Shown one piece after another: positions 47,224-54,235 of a DNA stretch of 64,000 bases. The stretch spans positions 1 to 64,000 of the forward strand of contig NZ_JBKTWO010000008.1 of assembly GCF_047249845.1 (NCBI RefSeq), given 5' to 3'. The position numbers and the translations under genes are program-made. The DNA comes from Thomasclavelia sp047249845. GTDB lineage: Bacteria > Bacillota_I > Bacilli_A > Erysipelotrichales > Coprobacillaceae. Under the pieces are notes generated by a model. That model saw only the letters and a list, made by a program, of their open reading frames with translations, was not told the origin of the DNA and did no database searches. The stretch's first letter is position 1, and each line of letters starts with the position of its first letter.

Positions 47224-47661
47224 TTACCCTTTAATCTTCAATTCTTCTGGTTTTTGTGCTGCATGTGGATGTTCACTACCTGCATATACAAATAATTTCA
47301 TCCCTTGTTTTCTACCTAATGTGTTATGTGGTAACATACCTTTTACCGCTGCTTCAACCCAACCAGTTGGATTTTGTTCTTTGAATTGGCGAGCAGTTTT
47401 AACTTTTAAACCACCTAACCATCCAGAGTGACGATAGTAATTAACATTATCTAATTTCTTACCAGTCATTACTACTTTATCAGCATTGACAATAATTACA
47501 TAATCACCAGTATCCACATGTGGTGTATAAGTAGGTTTGTTTTTCCCTCTTAATACTGATGCTACTTCTGATGCTAAACGACCTAAAGTTAAGCCAGCTG
47601 CATCAACTACGTACCATTTTCTTTCAATAGTGGCTGCATTAGCCATAGTTGTTTGTCTCAT
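47224..47661 (-). CDS. rplM: 50S ribosomal protein L13
   Basis: 145 residues, family length. It starts MRQTTMANAATIERKWYVVD, typical of Firmicutes L13, with GRLASEVASVLRGKNKPTYT, HVDTGDYVIIVNADKV, and the C-terminal AAVKGMLPHNTLGRKQG. L13 is an early 50S assembly protein bound to 23S rRNA. AAGGAG precedes the ATG at 47661. A consensus promoter and a GC-rich leader lie just upstream; the leader may be the autoregulatory L13 element. First gene of the rplM-rpsI operon. Confidence 0.99.
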   Translation of the reverse strand: MRQTTMANAATIERKWYVVDAAGLTLGRLASEVASVLRGKNKPTYTPHVDTGDYVIIVNADKVVMTGKKLDNVNYYRHSGWLGGLKVKTARQFKEQNPTGWVEAAVKGMLPHNTLGRKQGMKLFVYAGSEHPHAAQKPEELKIKG

Positions 47662-47710
47662 CTAAATTTTTCTCCTTTATCCTTACCGGGGACTTTAGAG
47701 TTCATAAGAA
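47662..47710 (-). ncRNA. Possible L13 leader RNA
   Basis: The rplM leader contains TATGAACTCTAAAGTCCCC followed by GGTAAGGATAAAGGAG. The position between promoter and rplM and the AGTCCCCGGTAAGG core recall the L13 leader described in Firmicutes. I cannot run a covariance model, so this stays tentative. Confidence 0.45.
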
Positions 47711-47717
47711 CATTTTT

Positions 47718-47746
47718 ATTATAAGTACTTCATAACTCAATGTCAA
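47718..47746 (-). promoter_or_regulatory. Consensus sigma-A promoter of rplM-rpsI
   Basis: Minus strand TTGACA (47746-47741), spacer of exactly 17, TATAAT (47723-47718). It is a perfect match to the consensus, as expected for a ribosomal operon. Confidence 0.92.
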
Positions 47747-47912
47747 TCTTTTTTCTACAATTAAATTACCTTTATATCAGCTTATATTATGCACAAAGAT
47801 TACACACAATGTTGTATTACCTTCTTTTCCATCATATAGTTAGTTACAACACTGAATAATAAAAAATAAATACTATAGTTTTCTTATAGCAAACTTGTAA
47901 ATTTAAAATTAA

Positions 47913-47945
47913 AAGACCTGACTATAATAAACATTTTCAGGTCTT
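47913..47945 (-). terminator. Terminator after the esterase gene
   Basis: AAGACCTGA at 47913-47921 and TCAGGTCTT at 47937-47945 form a perfect 9-bp stem, and Ts follow on the minus strand. Confidence 0.85.
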
Positions 47946-47961
47946 ACTAATCAAGATAATA

Positions 47962-48705
47962 TTATTGGGTACTTAAAAATTCTAATGATAGTTTAAGTAC
48001 CTTTTTTATGTGTTCAACATTATCAAAATTATGATTTGCCCCCTTAATTGGAATAAATTTAGCTGTATCAATAAATTTAGATACATATATCTTAGATATT
48101 TCAAATGGAACAGTCGTATCTTCTGTACCATGAATTAATAATAAATCATTAACGTATATATTTAACCCATCATAGAAATTACGAGCTAATATATCATCAA
48201 CAAATCTTTGTGAAATTTCATAACCACCATGATCATATAATCCATCTTTATTTGCCTCTACCTTGCCTGTTAAATAATCTAATGCTGCAGGTAAATTAAA
48301 TGCTGGAGCCCATAAAACTAGTTTTTTTATTTTTTCAGGATAAAGCTTAGCAAGTTCACTTGCTACAGCTCCACCCATAGAATGACCTAAAACATAAATC
48401 TCTGTACAATTTTCCATTTTTAAAGCTTCTTCTAAGATTATCCTAGCACAAGCTAATTCATCTTTAAAAGTCATATCTTTAAAATTCAGATCACTTTCTC
48501 CACTACCTAAAAAATCAAATCTAAAAGTTGCAATTCCTTTAGCTTCTAACATTCTTGATAATTGAACATAACAAAACTTAGTACCTGTTTTCTCTCCTGT
48601 AAAACCATGAAAAATCAAACATACAGGATGCTTATCACAATTTGGCTTATGAAAAAATCCACGCATCGTTCCTTTTAGAGTAGGTATTTCACAATAATGT
48701 TGCAT
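47962..48705 (-). CDS. Alpha/beta hydrolase, cinnamoyl-esterase-like (S33/Hydrolase_4)
   Basis: 247 residues. Nucleophile elbow GHSMGGAV (Ser near 106), acid Asp in HGTEDTTVPF (near 192-194), catalytic His in GANHNFDN (near 222), and oxyanion HGFTGEKT. An insertion lid with LDYLTGKVEANKDGLYDHGG resembles the feruloyl/cinnamoyl esterases of gut lactobacilli and Butyrivibrio, so hydrolysis of plant phenolic esters or short acyl esters is likely. Cytoplasmic, no signal peptide. It is third of a tight three-gene operon after tcdA and a small gene, with an overlapping TAATG junction. Substrate is inferred from similarity of layout. Confidence 0.88.
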   Translation of the reverse strand: MQHYCEIPTLKGTMRGFFHKPNCDKHPVCLIFHGFTGEKTGTKFCYVQLSRMLEAKGIATFRFDFLGSGESDLNFKDMTFKDELACARIILEEALKMENCTEIYVLGHSMGGAVASELAKLYPEKIKKLVLWAPAFNLPAALDYLTGKVEANKDGLYDHGGYEISQRFVDDILARNFYDGLNIYVNDLLLIHGTEDTTVPFEISKIYVSKFIDTAKFIPIKGANHNFDNVEHIKKVLKLSLEFLSTQ

Positions 48706-48947
48706 TATAATACCTCATGCGCCTTTTTAAAACGCTTAATTCCATTATTATTTAGATACTGATTTGTAATATTACGAATATTATCCTCACTAAAATCTCC
48801 CCCAATAAACAAACAAGTATCCATAATTTCATTAGTTAAAGCAATCCAAAGCTCTTCACTAAACTCTTCACCTTGAACCATCTCTTTTACAATTTTTAAA
48901 CAATTATCAATATATTTATCTTTATTAATCTCTGTAATACCTTCCAT
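48705..48947 (-). CDS. Small hypothetical protein between tcdA and the esterase
   Basis: 80 residues; family not recognised. It is acidic and predicted helical (KYIDNCLKIVKEMVQGEEFS, then LWIALTNEIMDTCLFIGGDF). There is no membrane segment or signal. The ATG overlaps the stop of tcdA (TAATG), and its own stop overlaps the start of the esterase in the same way, so translation of the three is coupled. That arrangement supports it as a real gene. It could be an accessory factor for either neighbour. Confidence 0.75.
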   Translation of the reverse strand: MEGITEINKDKYIDNCLKIVKEMVQGEEFSEELWIALTNEIMDTCLFIGGDFSEDNIRNITNQYLNNNGIKRFKKAHEVL

Positions 48948-49633
48948 TAGTTGTCCTCCTTTGCTAACGCTCTAATAACATATCCTGCAATCATCAAACC
49001 CGCAACACTTGGAACATAACTAACGCTTCCAGGTGTTGCCCCATCCACCTTTTGAGGTAATTCAGATGAATATAAAACCAAGCATTTTTTTATTCCCCGA
49101 ATCTTTAACTCCCTACGCATTACTCTTGCCAAAGGGCAAACGCTAGTTTTATAGATGTCAGTGATTTTAAAACACTCGGGATCTAATTTATTTCCTGTTC
49201 CCATTGATGAGATAATAGGAATTTTTAATTTATAACAATTTTCAATTAATGCAATTTTAGCTTTCACTGTATCAATAGCATCAATTACAAAGTCACAATC
49301 AGAAAAAATATCTTCCATTCCCTGGTCAGGAAGGTAAAACTGCTGATATGTAGCAATTTTTAAATTAGGATTAATATCAAGACATCTTGCTTTAGCTACA
49401 TCTACCTTATTCATTCCAATCGTTGAATGTAATGCATATAATTGACGATTAAGATTAGTTATATCAATTTTATCATGATCAACTAAAACTATTTCACCAA
49501 TCCCACACCTTACTAAAGCTTCAACAACATAACTTCCAACACCACCCAAACCAAAAACCACTACTTTTTTATTTTGAAGATTTTCAAGCCACTTAGAATC
49601 TAACATTCTTAAAACCCTTGCAAACTGTTCCAT
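48947..49633 (-). CDS. tcdA: tRNA threonylcarbamoyladenosine dehydratase
   Basis: 228 residues, an E1/ThiF-like enzyme. The nucleotide loop is VFGLGGVGSYVVEALVRCGI, followed by LVDHDKIDITNLNRQLYAL with the adenylation Arg/Asn set, and MGTGNKLDPECFKITDIYKT typical of TcdA/CsdL. It activates the carboxyl of t6A37 with ATP to give the cyclic ct6A form in tRNAs reading ANN codons. Its partner cysteine desulfurase genes are not here. First gene of a three-gene minus-strand operon, divergent from the XRE gene at 49772. Membrane association of the C-terminus (VAGLMIAGYVIRAL) is normal for the family. Confidence 0.95.
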   Translation of the reverse strand: MEQFARVLRMLDSKWLENLQNKKVVVFGLGGVGSYVVEALVRCGIGEIVLVDHDKIDITNLNRQLYALHSTIGMNKVDVAKARCLDINPNLKIATYQQFYLPDQGMEDIFSDCDFVIDAIDTVKAKIALIENCYKLKIPIISSMGTGNKLDPECFKITDIYKTSVCPLARVMRRELKIRGIKKCLVLYSSELPQKVDGATPGSVSYVPSVAGLMIAGYVIRALAKEDN

Positions 49634-49702
49634 ATTTCACCTCCCATATATTATAAACCAATCGATTATTTTTATAAAGATAAAGCCCATAAATAAATTT
49701 TA

Positions 49703-49751
49703 GTCCAATTTAGGACATTTAAGCATAGACCAATAAGGTCCATCCTATAAT
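49703..49751 (+). promoter_or_regulatory. Operator palindromes and -10 of the first XRE gene
   Basis: Two palindromes, GTCC-N6-GGAC at 49703-49716 and GACC-N5-GGTC at 49728-49740, precede TATAAT at 49746-49751. They look like related binding sites for the XRE repressor made just downstream. They also lie in the tcdA upstream region. Confidence 0.5.
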
Positions 49752-49771
49752 AAAAATAGGTGGTGATAATT

Positions 49772-50014
49772 ATGGTAGTTTATAAAAGAATTCGTAATCT
49801 GCGTGAAGATAAAGATTTAACACAAAGAGAATTAGCAAATTACCTTAATGTATCTCAAAAATCCTATTCTCGTTATGAGCGCGGAGAAAGAACTATTACC
49901 CCTGAAATGTTATCAAAAATTGCCACTTATCACGAAACTAGTGTCGATTATTTATTAGAGCGTACAGATGATAAAACTGCCTATAGCAAAAAGAGCAATC
50001 ATTCTAAACGTTGA
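49772..50014 (+). CDS. XRE-family HTH regulator 1
   Basis: 80 residues. The ATG at 49772 follows AGGTGGTGAT; the GTG codons upstream lie within that site. Residues 4-62 are an HTH_3 domain: YKRIRNLREDKDLTQRELAN, SQKSYSRYERGERTITPEML, then VDYLLERTDD. The tail is basic and short. It is paralogous to the gene 97 nt downstream, with the same start and end pattern. The palindromes before both genes suggest auto- and cross-repression. Such small XRE proteins often control neighbouring operons; here tcdA lies divergently. Confidence 0.88.
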   Translation: MVVYKRIRNLREDKDLTQRELANYLNVSQKSYSRYERGERTITPEMLSKIATYHETSVDYLLERTDDKTAYSKKSNHSKR

Positions 50015-50038
50015 TTTATACTGTATTACCATTAATAT

Positions 50039-50091
50039 TTTAGACCATGTCAGTCTAAACAGTTCTTACTTTATTCTCTCTGCCCTATAAT
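50039..50091 (+). promoter_or_regulatory. Operator palindrome and promoter of the second XRE gene
   Basis: TTTAGAC-N7-GTCTAAA (50039-50059) lies directly upstream of a weak -35 (TTCTTA, 50063-50068) and TATAAT (50086-50091, spacer 17). The half-site GAC(C) resembles the palindromes before the first XRE gene. Confidence 0.55.
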
Positions 50092-50110
50092 TACGTTAGG
50101 CGGTGGAAAT

Positions 50111-50332
50111 ATGCATTACAAACGACTAAAAGAATTAAGAAAAAAACAAGAACTCACACAACAAAAACTAGCAGACTATTTACATGTAAACCAAAAAACA
50201 TATTCTAGATATGAACGTGGTGAACACGAAATGACCGCTGATACTTTAGATAAACTAGCTACATTCTATGACACTACAGTTGATTACTTAATCGGTAGAA
50301 CAGATGATGCTACAAATACAACAAAAAAATGA
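50111..50332 (+). CDS. XRE-family HTH regulator 2
   Basis: 73 residues; ATG at 50111 after AGGCGGTGG. The HTH_3 domain spans 2-60: YKRLKELRKKQELTQQKLAD, NQKTYSRYERGEHEMTADTL, VDYLIGRTDD. It shares most HTH residues with the upstream paralogue but differs in the N-part of the recognition segment (HVNQ against NVSQ), so target preference may differ slightly. It has its own promoter and palindrome, and ends at a bidirectional terminator shared with thrB. Role unknown; probably a repressor. Confidence 0.9.
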   Translation: MHYKRLKELRKKQELTQQKLADYLHVNQKTYSRYERGEHEMTADTLDKLATFYDTTVDYLIGRTDDATNTTKK

Positions 50333-50334
50333 CT

Positions 50335-50362
50335 AAGCGTTTGGATTTTCATCCAAACGCTT
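50335..50362. terminator. Bidirectional terminator between XRE 2 and thrB
   Basis: AAGCGTTTGGA at 50335-50345 and TCCAAACGCTT at 50352-50362 form a perfect 11-bp stem. A T run follows on the plus strand. Both convergent genes end here. Confidence 0.88.
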
Positions 50363-51256
50363 TTATTCATAATCAGCCACATAACCACGGTTATCTAATT
50401 CCAATTTAGTAACTTGCCAATCTTTAATTAAATCACCAAGTTCTTCTTTAATTCTAACTACACCCATTTTATCTTCACCACGAATAACTGCCATAATCGT
50501 CGGTCCTGCTCCTGATAAATATGCACCTAGAACTTTTTCATCCTTTTCTAGAACCGCCATAATTTCATTAAAACCTTTAATTAGGTCTCCTCGATAAGGC
50601 TGATGCAAACGATCTTTAAATCCTAATTTAAGACCCTCGTCATAACCATTGATCAATGAAGCAACCATTAAAGCTAAATGAGATACATTTTTTATTGCAT
50701 CGCTACGAGGTAAAATCTGTGGTAAGACCGAACGTGACTGTTCCGTTGATAATGTAAATGGGGGAATCAATGCTACAAAACGATAATCATGTTTAACAGG
50801 AATGTTTAATGTTAGTACTTTGTCTTCTTCCATAACTGATACAGTCAATCCCCCAAAAATTGCTGGAGCAACATTATCTGGATGTCCTTCAATCGCTGTT
50901 GCTAATTCAAGAATTTCCTGACGATCTTCAACTTTATCTTTAAAAGCAAAAGCACCAACAATTCCTGCTACAATACATGTTGAACTACTTCCTAAACCAC
51001 GAGTATACGGAACATCTCCACTACATTCAATATTTACTCCTTGATAATCTAAATCACAAACTTTAGCAGCTCTTTTAAAAGCCTGATAAGTCATATTTTC
51101 CTCATTACAAAACTGCTTAGGACATCCTGTAATATTAACCCCTTGATTAGACAATTCAAAGGTGAAAGTGTTATATAAGGTAAGCGCTAATCCAGCCACA
51201 TCAAATCCAGGACCCAAGTTAGCACTAGTTGCAGGTACTTTAACTTTTACTTTCAT
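50363..51256 (-). CDS. thrB: Homoserine kinase
   Basis: 297 residues, GHMP kinase family. It starts VKVKVPATSANLGPGFDVAG, with the ATP loop TRGLGSSSTCIVAG (motif 2) and the C-terminal LGAYLSGAGPTIMAV (motif 3). It phosphorylates L-homoserine with ATP to O-phosphohomoserine, the substrate of threonine synthase encoded directly upstream. It lies 9 nt after thrC, so the two are cotranscribed, and divergently from hom-lysC-asd. Regulation is presumably from the thrC promoter with its ATTGTATACAAT operator. Confidence 0.97.
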   Translation of the reverse strand: MKVKVKVPATSANLGPGFDVAGLALTLYNTFTFELSNQGVNITGCPKQFCNEENMTYQAFKRAAKVCDLDYQGVNIECSGDVPYTRGLGSSSTCIVAGIVGAFAFKDKVEDRQEILELATAIEGHPDNVAPAIFGGLTVSVMEEDKVLTLNIPVKHDYRFVALIPPFTLSTEQSRSVLPQILPRSDAIKNVSHLALMVASLINGYDEGLKLGFKDRLHQPYRGDLIKGFNEIMAVLEKDEKVLGAYLSGAGPTIMAVIRGEDKMGVVRIKEELGDLIKDWQVTKLELDNRGYVADYE

Positions 51257-51265
51257 CTTTGCCTC

Positions 51266-52750
51266 CTACATTGTCTCAATCTCTGATTTTATAAAATCAA
51301 TAATTTCTGTTTTATCGATAGCTTGTTTATGCAAAATTTCACGATCCTTAATTCCTGCTAATGCTTTAGGAATAGGAACACCTGTTTTTTCGTTTAGTTT
51401 ATTGATTGCACTATAAACATCAAGTTCTTCACCATATATTGCTTGATATACAGATTCAGGAAATTTATAAGGTGAAGCAGTTGATAGTAGAATTGTTTTT
51501 GTATTATCACCAGTATCCTTTTGATATTGTTTCAAAACGCCATAACCAATCGCTGTATGAGTATCCAATAAATAACCTGTTTCATTAAAACATTCTTTGA
51601 TAGTTTTCATTACTTTATCTTCACTCAAACATCCTGCTTTAAATTGATCTTTGATTCTATCAAATACTACTTCATCTATCTCATAGATACCATCATGATT
51701 TAATTTATCCATATAGCTACGAACTTTTTCCCCATCACCATCAGACATAAACCATACAAGTCTTTCAAGATTACTAGATACTAAGATATCCATTGCTGGA
51801 GCATTTGTTTTATAGAATTCACGGTTAGCATCATACTTACCAGTTGTAAAAAAATCAGTTAAAATATTATTTTTATTTGATGCACAAATAAATTTATTAA
51901 TTGGAAGTCCCATTTGTTTTGCAAAATAACCCGCTAAACAATTACCAAAATTACCACTAGGAACACAGAAATTAACCTCATCTCCTAAATTAATTTCATT
52001 ATTTCTTACCAATTCAAAATAACTATGGAAATAATAAACAATTTGAGGAATTAGTCTTCCTACATTAATTGAATTAGCTGATGATAAAAATACATTATGC
52101 TTATTACTAGCAACTTTCAACTCTTCTGAAGCAAAAGCTTTTTTTACTGCTGATTGAGCATCATCAAAATTACCATGAATACCAATAACTCTTACATTAT
52201 TACCAGTTTGACTAACCATTTGCTGTTGTTGAATTGCAGATACTCCATCTAAAGGATAAAAAACTTTAATACAAGTTCCCTCAACATTTTTAAATCCTTC
52301 CAATGCTGCTTTACCTGTATCACCACTAGTTGCTGCTAAAATCATTACTTCTCGCTGTTCATTTAATTGCTTTAATGATAATGTCATTAAATAAGGTAAT
52401 AACGATAATGCCATATCTTTAAAAGCCGCAGTTTGACCATGAAATAATTCAGCCACATAAACATCACCAGCTTTTTTTACTGGGACTACAATTTCTGGAA
52501 ACAACCCCTTACCATAAGCATTTAAACAAGCTTCATGAATCAATGTTTTTCCATCTTCAGGAACAAAAGTACTTAAGACTTCTGTAGCTAAGTCAACATA
52601 ATTTAATTTAGATAATTCCTTTAAATCCATTTTAGTAAAATCAAAATTTGGTACTAATAGTCCCCCATCTTCCCCTATTCCTTGAACAATTGCTTGATAA
52701 AAATTAATTTCTTTTTGAAGATTACGAGTACTTATATATTTCTTTTCCAT
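51266..52750 (-). CDS. thrC: Threonine synthase
   Basis: 494 residues, the longer threonine synthase class. KKYISTRNLQKEINFYQAIV opens the protein, the PLP lysine is in HGQTAAFKDMALSLLPYLM, the phosphate loop in AATSGDTGKAALEGF, and FCVPSGNFGNCLAGYF follows. It converts O-phosphohomoserine to threonine. First gene of thrC-thrB. The start at 52750 is preceded by GGGGGAT. A promoter TTGACT-17-TACAAT lies at 52778-52806, with the palindrome overlapping its -10, so it is probably repressible together with the divergent hom operon. Confidence 0.97.
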   Translation of the reverse strand: MEKKYISTRNLQKEINFYQAIVQGIGEDGGLLVPNFDFTKMDLKELSKLNYVDLATEVLSTFVPEDGKTLIHEACLNAYGKGLFPEIVVPVKKAGDVYVAELFHGQTAAFKDMALSLLPYLMTLSLKQLNEQREVMILAATSGDTGKAALEGFKNVEGTCIKVFYPLDGVSAIQQQQMVSQTGNNVRVIGIHGNFDDAQSAVKKAFASEELKVASNKHNVFLSSANSINVGRLIPQIVYYFHSYFELVRNNEINLGDEVNFCVPSGNFGNCLAGYFAKQMGLPINKFICASNKNNILTDFFTTGKYDANREFYKTNAPAMDILVSSNLERLVWFMSDGDGEKVRSYMDKLNHDGIYEIDEVVFDRIKDQFKAGCLSEDKVMKTIKECFNETGYLLDTHTAIGYGVLKQYQKDTGDNTKTILLSTASPYKFPESVYQAIYGEELDVYSAINKLNEKTGVPIPKALAGIKDREILHKQAIDKTEIIDFIKSEIETM

Positions 52751-52777
52751 TGCTTATCCCCCTGTTTGATTTAAATT

Positions 52778-52806
52778 ATTGTATACAATTTATATAGAGA
52801 AGTCAA
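52778..52806 (-). promoter_or_regulatory. thrC promoter with ATTGTATACAAT operator
   Basis: Minus strand TTGACT (52806-52801), 17-nt spacer, TACAAT (52783-52778). The 12-bp perfect palindrome ATTGTATACAAT (52778-52789) covers the -10, a position suited to repression. Confidence 0.75.
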
Positions 52807-52871
52807 TACATTGTTATTATATCATAAGTAGACAAAATAACTGCGATTATTTCAATTATTATTGTTTATCA

Positions 52872-52900
52872 TTGACTATTGTATACAATCGTGTTAATAT
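52872..52900 (+). promoter_or_regulatory. hom-lysC-asd promoter with ATTGTATACAAT operator
   Basis: TTGACT (52872-52877), 17-nt spacer, TAATAT (52895-52900). The same 12-bp palindrome (52878-52889) fills the spacer. It is exactly 100 bp from the thrC copy. The palindrome style fits GntR-type regulators, which is an inference. Confidence 0.75.
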
Positions 52901-52930
52901 GTCATAAATTAGGAAAATGGAGGACCGGAT

Positions 52931-52999
52931 ATGTTATCTATGGGCATAAGTTTAACAATTACGATTACTAGTAATTCTATTATTACGCCTATTAAATAA
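52931..52999 (+). CDS. Thr/Ile-rich leader peptide (thr attenuator)
   Basis: A 22-codon ORF with a strong GGAGG seven nt before the ATG. It encodes MLSMGISLTITITSNSIITP followed by IK: four Thr and six Ile codons in 22. It starts about 23 nt after the predicted start of transcription and ends 31 nt before an intrinsic terminator, with hom behind it. This is the arrangement of ribosome-mediated attenuators such as E. coli thrL. Low charged tRNA-Thr or tRNA-Ile would stall the ribosome and allow the alternative pairing of TTTAATAAA with TTTATTTAAA. The function is inferred; the ORF, ribosome site and terminator are directly visible. Confidence 0.7.
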   Translation: MLSMGISLTITITSNSIITPIK

Positions 53000-53030
53000 T
53001 AAATGGTTCTAGTATTTAATAAATATATTG

Positions 53031-53056
53031 GGCCTTTATTTAAAGGCCTGTTTTTG
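53031..53056 (+). terminator. Attenuator terminator before hom
   Basis: GGCCTTT at 53031-53037 and AAAGGCC at 53042-53048 form a tight hairpin followed by TGTTTTTG. It lies between the leader peptide and the hom ATG at 53080. A TATTTAATAAATA segment upstream could pair with its 5' arm as an antiterminator. Confidence 0.8.
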
Positions 53057-53079
53057 TTATAAACAGGGGGTATTATAAG

Positions 53080-54234
53080 ATGAAAATTGGAATTATCGGA
53101 TTAGGAACCGTTGGTTATGGGGTAGTAGAGATTCTAACTAACGAAAAAGAACGCCTATCAAAAGTCATCAATGAAGAAGTAGTAATTAAATATGGTTGTG
53201 GATTAGAAGAGATTGATTTACCTGATGGAATTATCTATACTAAAGATTTTAATGATGTTATTAATGACGATGAAGTTGATGTCGTAGTAGAATTAATAGG
53301 TGGAACAAGTATTGCTAAAACAATTATTTTAAATGCCATAAAAAAAGGTAAACATGTTGTTACTGCAAATAAAGCTTTACTTGCTCATGATGGTAAAGAA
53401 ATTTTTATGGCAGCTAAAGAAAACAATGTTCATATATTTTATGAAGCTAGTGTTGGAGGCGGGATTCCTGTATTAGTTAGTCAAAAAGAGAGTTTGATAG
53501 CTAATAATACTAAAGAGATTATTGGTATCTTAAATGGTACAACAAACTTCATCTTAACTTTAATGGAAAATGAAAACTTAGATTTTGATGAAGCTTTGAC
53601 CATTGCTGATGGCCTGGGTTATGTTGAAGCTAATCCAGCTTTGGATTTAGATGGAATTGATGCAGCTCACAAAATATGTATCTTAGCTCAAAATGGATTT
53701 AAAAAATTTATTGATTTTGATAAAATCAGTGCTAAAGGTATTCGTGATGTTACAAAAATTGATATGGACCATGCTAAAAAATTAGGTTATCGTTTTAAAA
53801 TGATTGCTCAAGCAAAAGAAATTCATGATGGAATTGGAATTGATGTTTCTGCTACACTAGTTAGTAAAAAAGAACTAGTTGCAAATGTCATGGATGCATA
53901 TAATGTAGTAGAGATTGATAATGATTATGTTGAAAATGTAATTTATTATGGTAAAGGAGCTGGACGTTATGTCACTGCTTCTGCAGTAGTTAGCGACATC
54001 ATCAAAACATCACAAATAGAAAGATGGTCTCATGATTATGAAGATTGTCCAAATATTTACCCAATTACTAAATCTAAATATTATCTTAGAGCTAGTAAAC
54101 CATTAGATGTTGACTATGAAATGTATTTTACAGAAAAACGTGATCATATATATATAACTCATGAAATTGAGTTAGCTGATTTAACAACCATATTAAACGA
54201 TGAAGAATACACAATTTTTAAAGTGAGGGGATAA
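53080..54234 (+). CDS. hom: Homoserine dehydrogenase
   Basis: 384 residues. NAD(P)-binding loop GIIGLGTVGYGVVEI, then VVTANKALLAHDG, EASVGGGIPVL with the catalytic surroundings, GILNGTTNFIL, and DLDGIDAAHKICILA. It reduces aspartate semialdehyde to homoserine. Behind GGGGG at a good distance, it is the first structural gene of hom-lysC-asd. It is shorter than the ACT-domain-bearing forms of about 430 residues: the last 60 residues are a reduced ACT-like tail (YYLRASKPLD..), so classical threonine feedback may be weak. Transcription is probably controlled by the operator and attenuator upstream. Confidence 0.96.
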   Translation: MKIGIIGLGTVGYGVVEILTNEKERLSKVINEEVVIKYGCGLEEIDLPDGIIYTKDFNDVINDDEVDVVVELIGGTSIAKTIILNAIKKGKHVVTANKALLAHDGKEIFMAAKENNVHIFYEASVGGGIPVLVSQKESLIANNTKEIIGILNGTTNFILTLMENENLDFDEALTIADGLGYVEANPALDLDGIDAAHKICILAQNGFKKFIDFDKISAKGIRDVTKIDMDHAKKLGYRFKMIAQAKEIHDGIGIDVSATLVSKKELVANVMDAYNVVEIDNDYVENVIYYGKGAGRYVTASAVVSDIIKTSQIERWSHDYEDCPNIYPITKSKYYLRASKPLDVDYEMYFTEKRDHIYITHEIELADLTTILNDEEYTIFKVRG

Positions 54235-54235
54235 A

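Noticed and set aside
52901..53079. T-box in front of hom
   Set aside because: The leader is short, and I see no T-box sequence (AGGGTGGNACCGCG-like) or specifier stem I; a leader peptide plus terminator explains it better.
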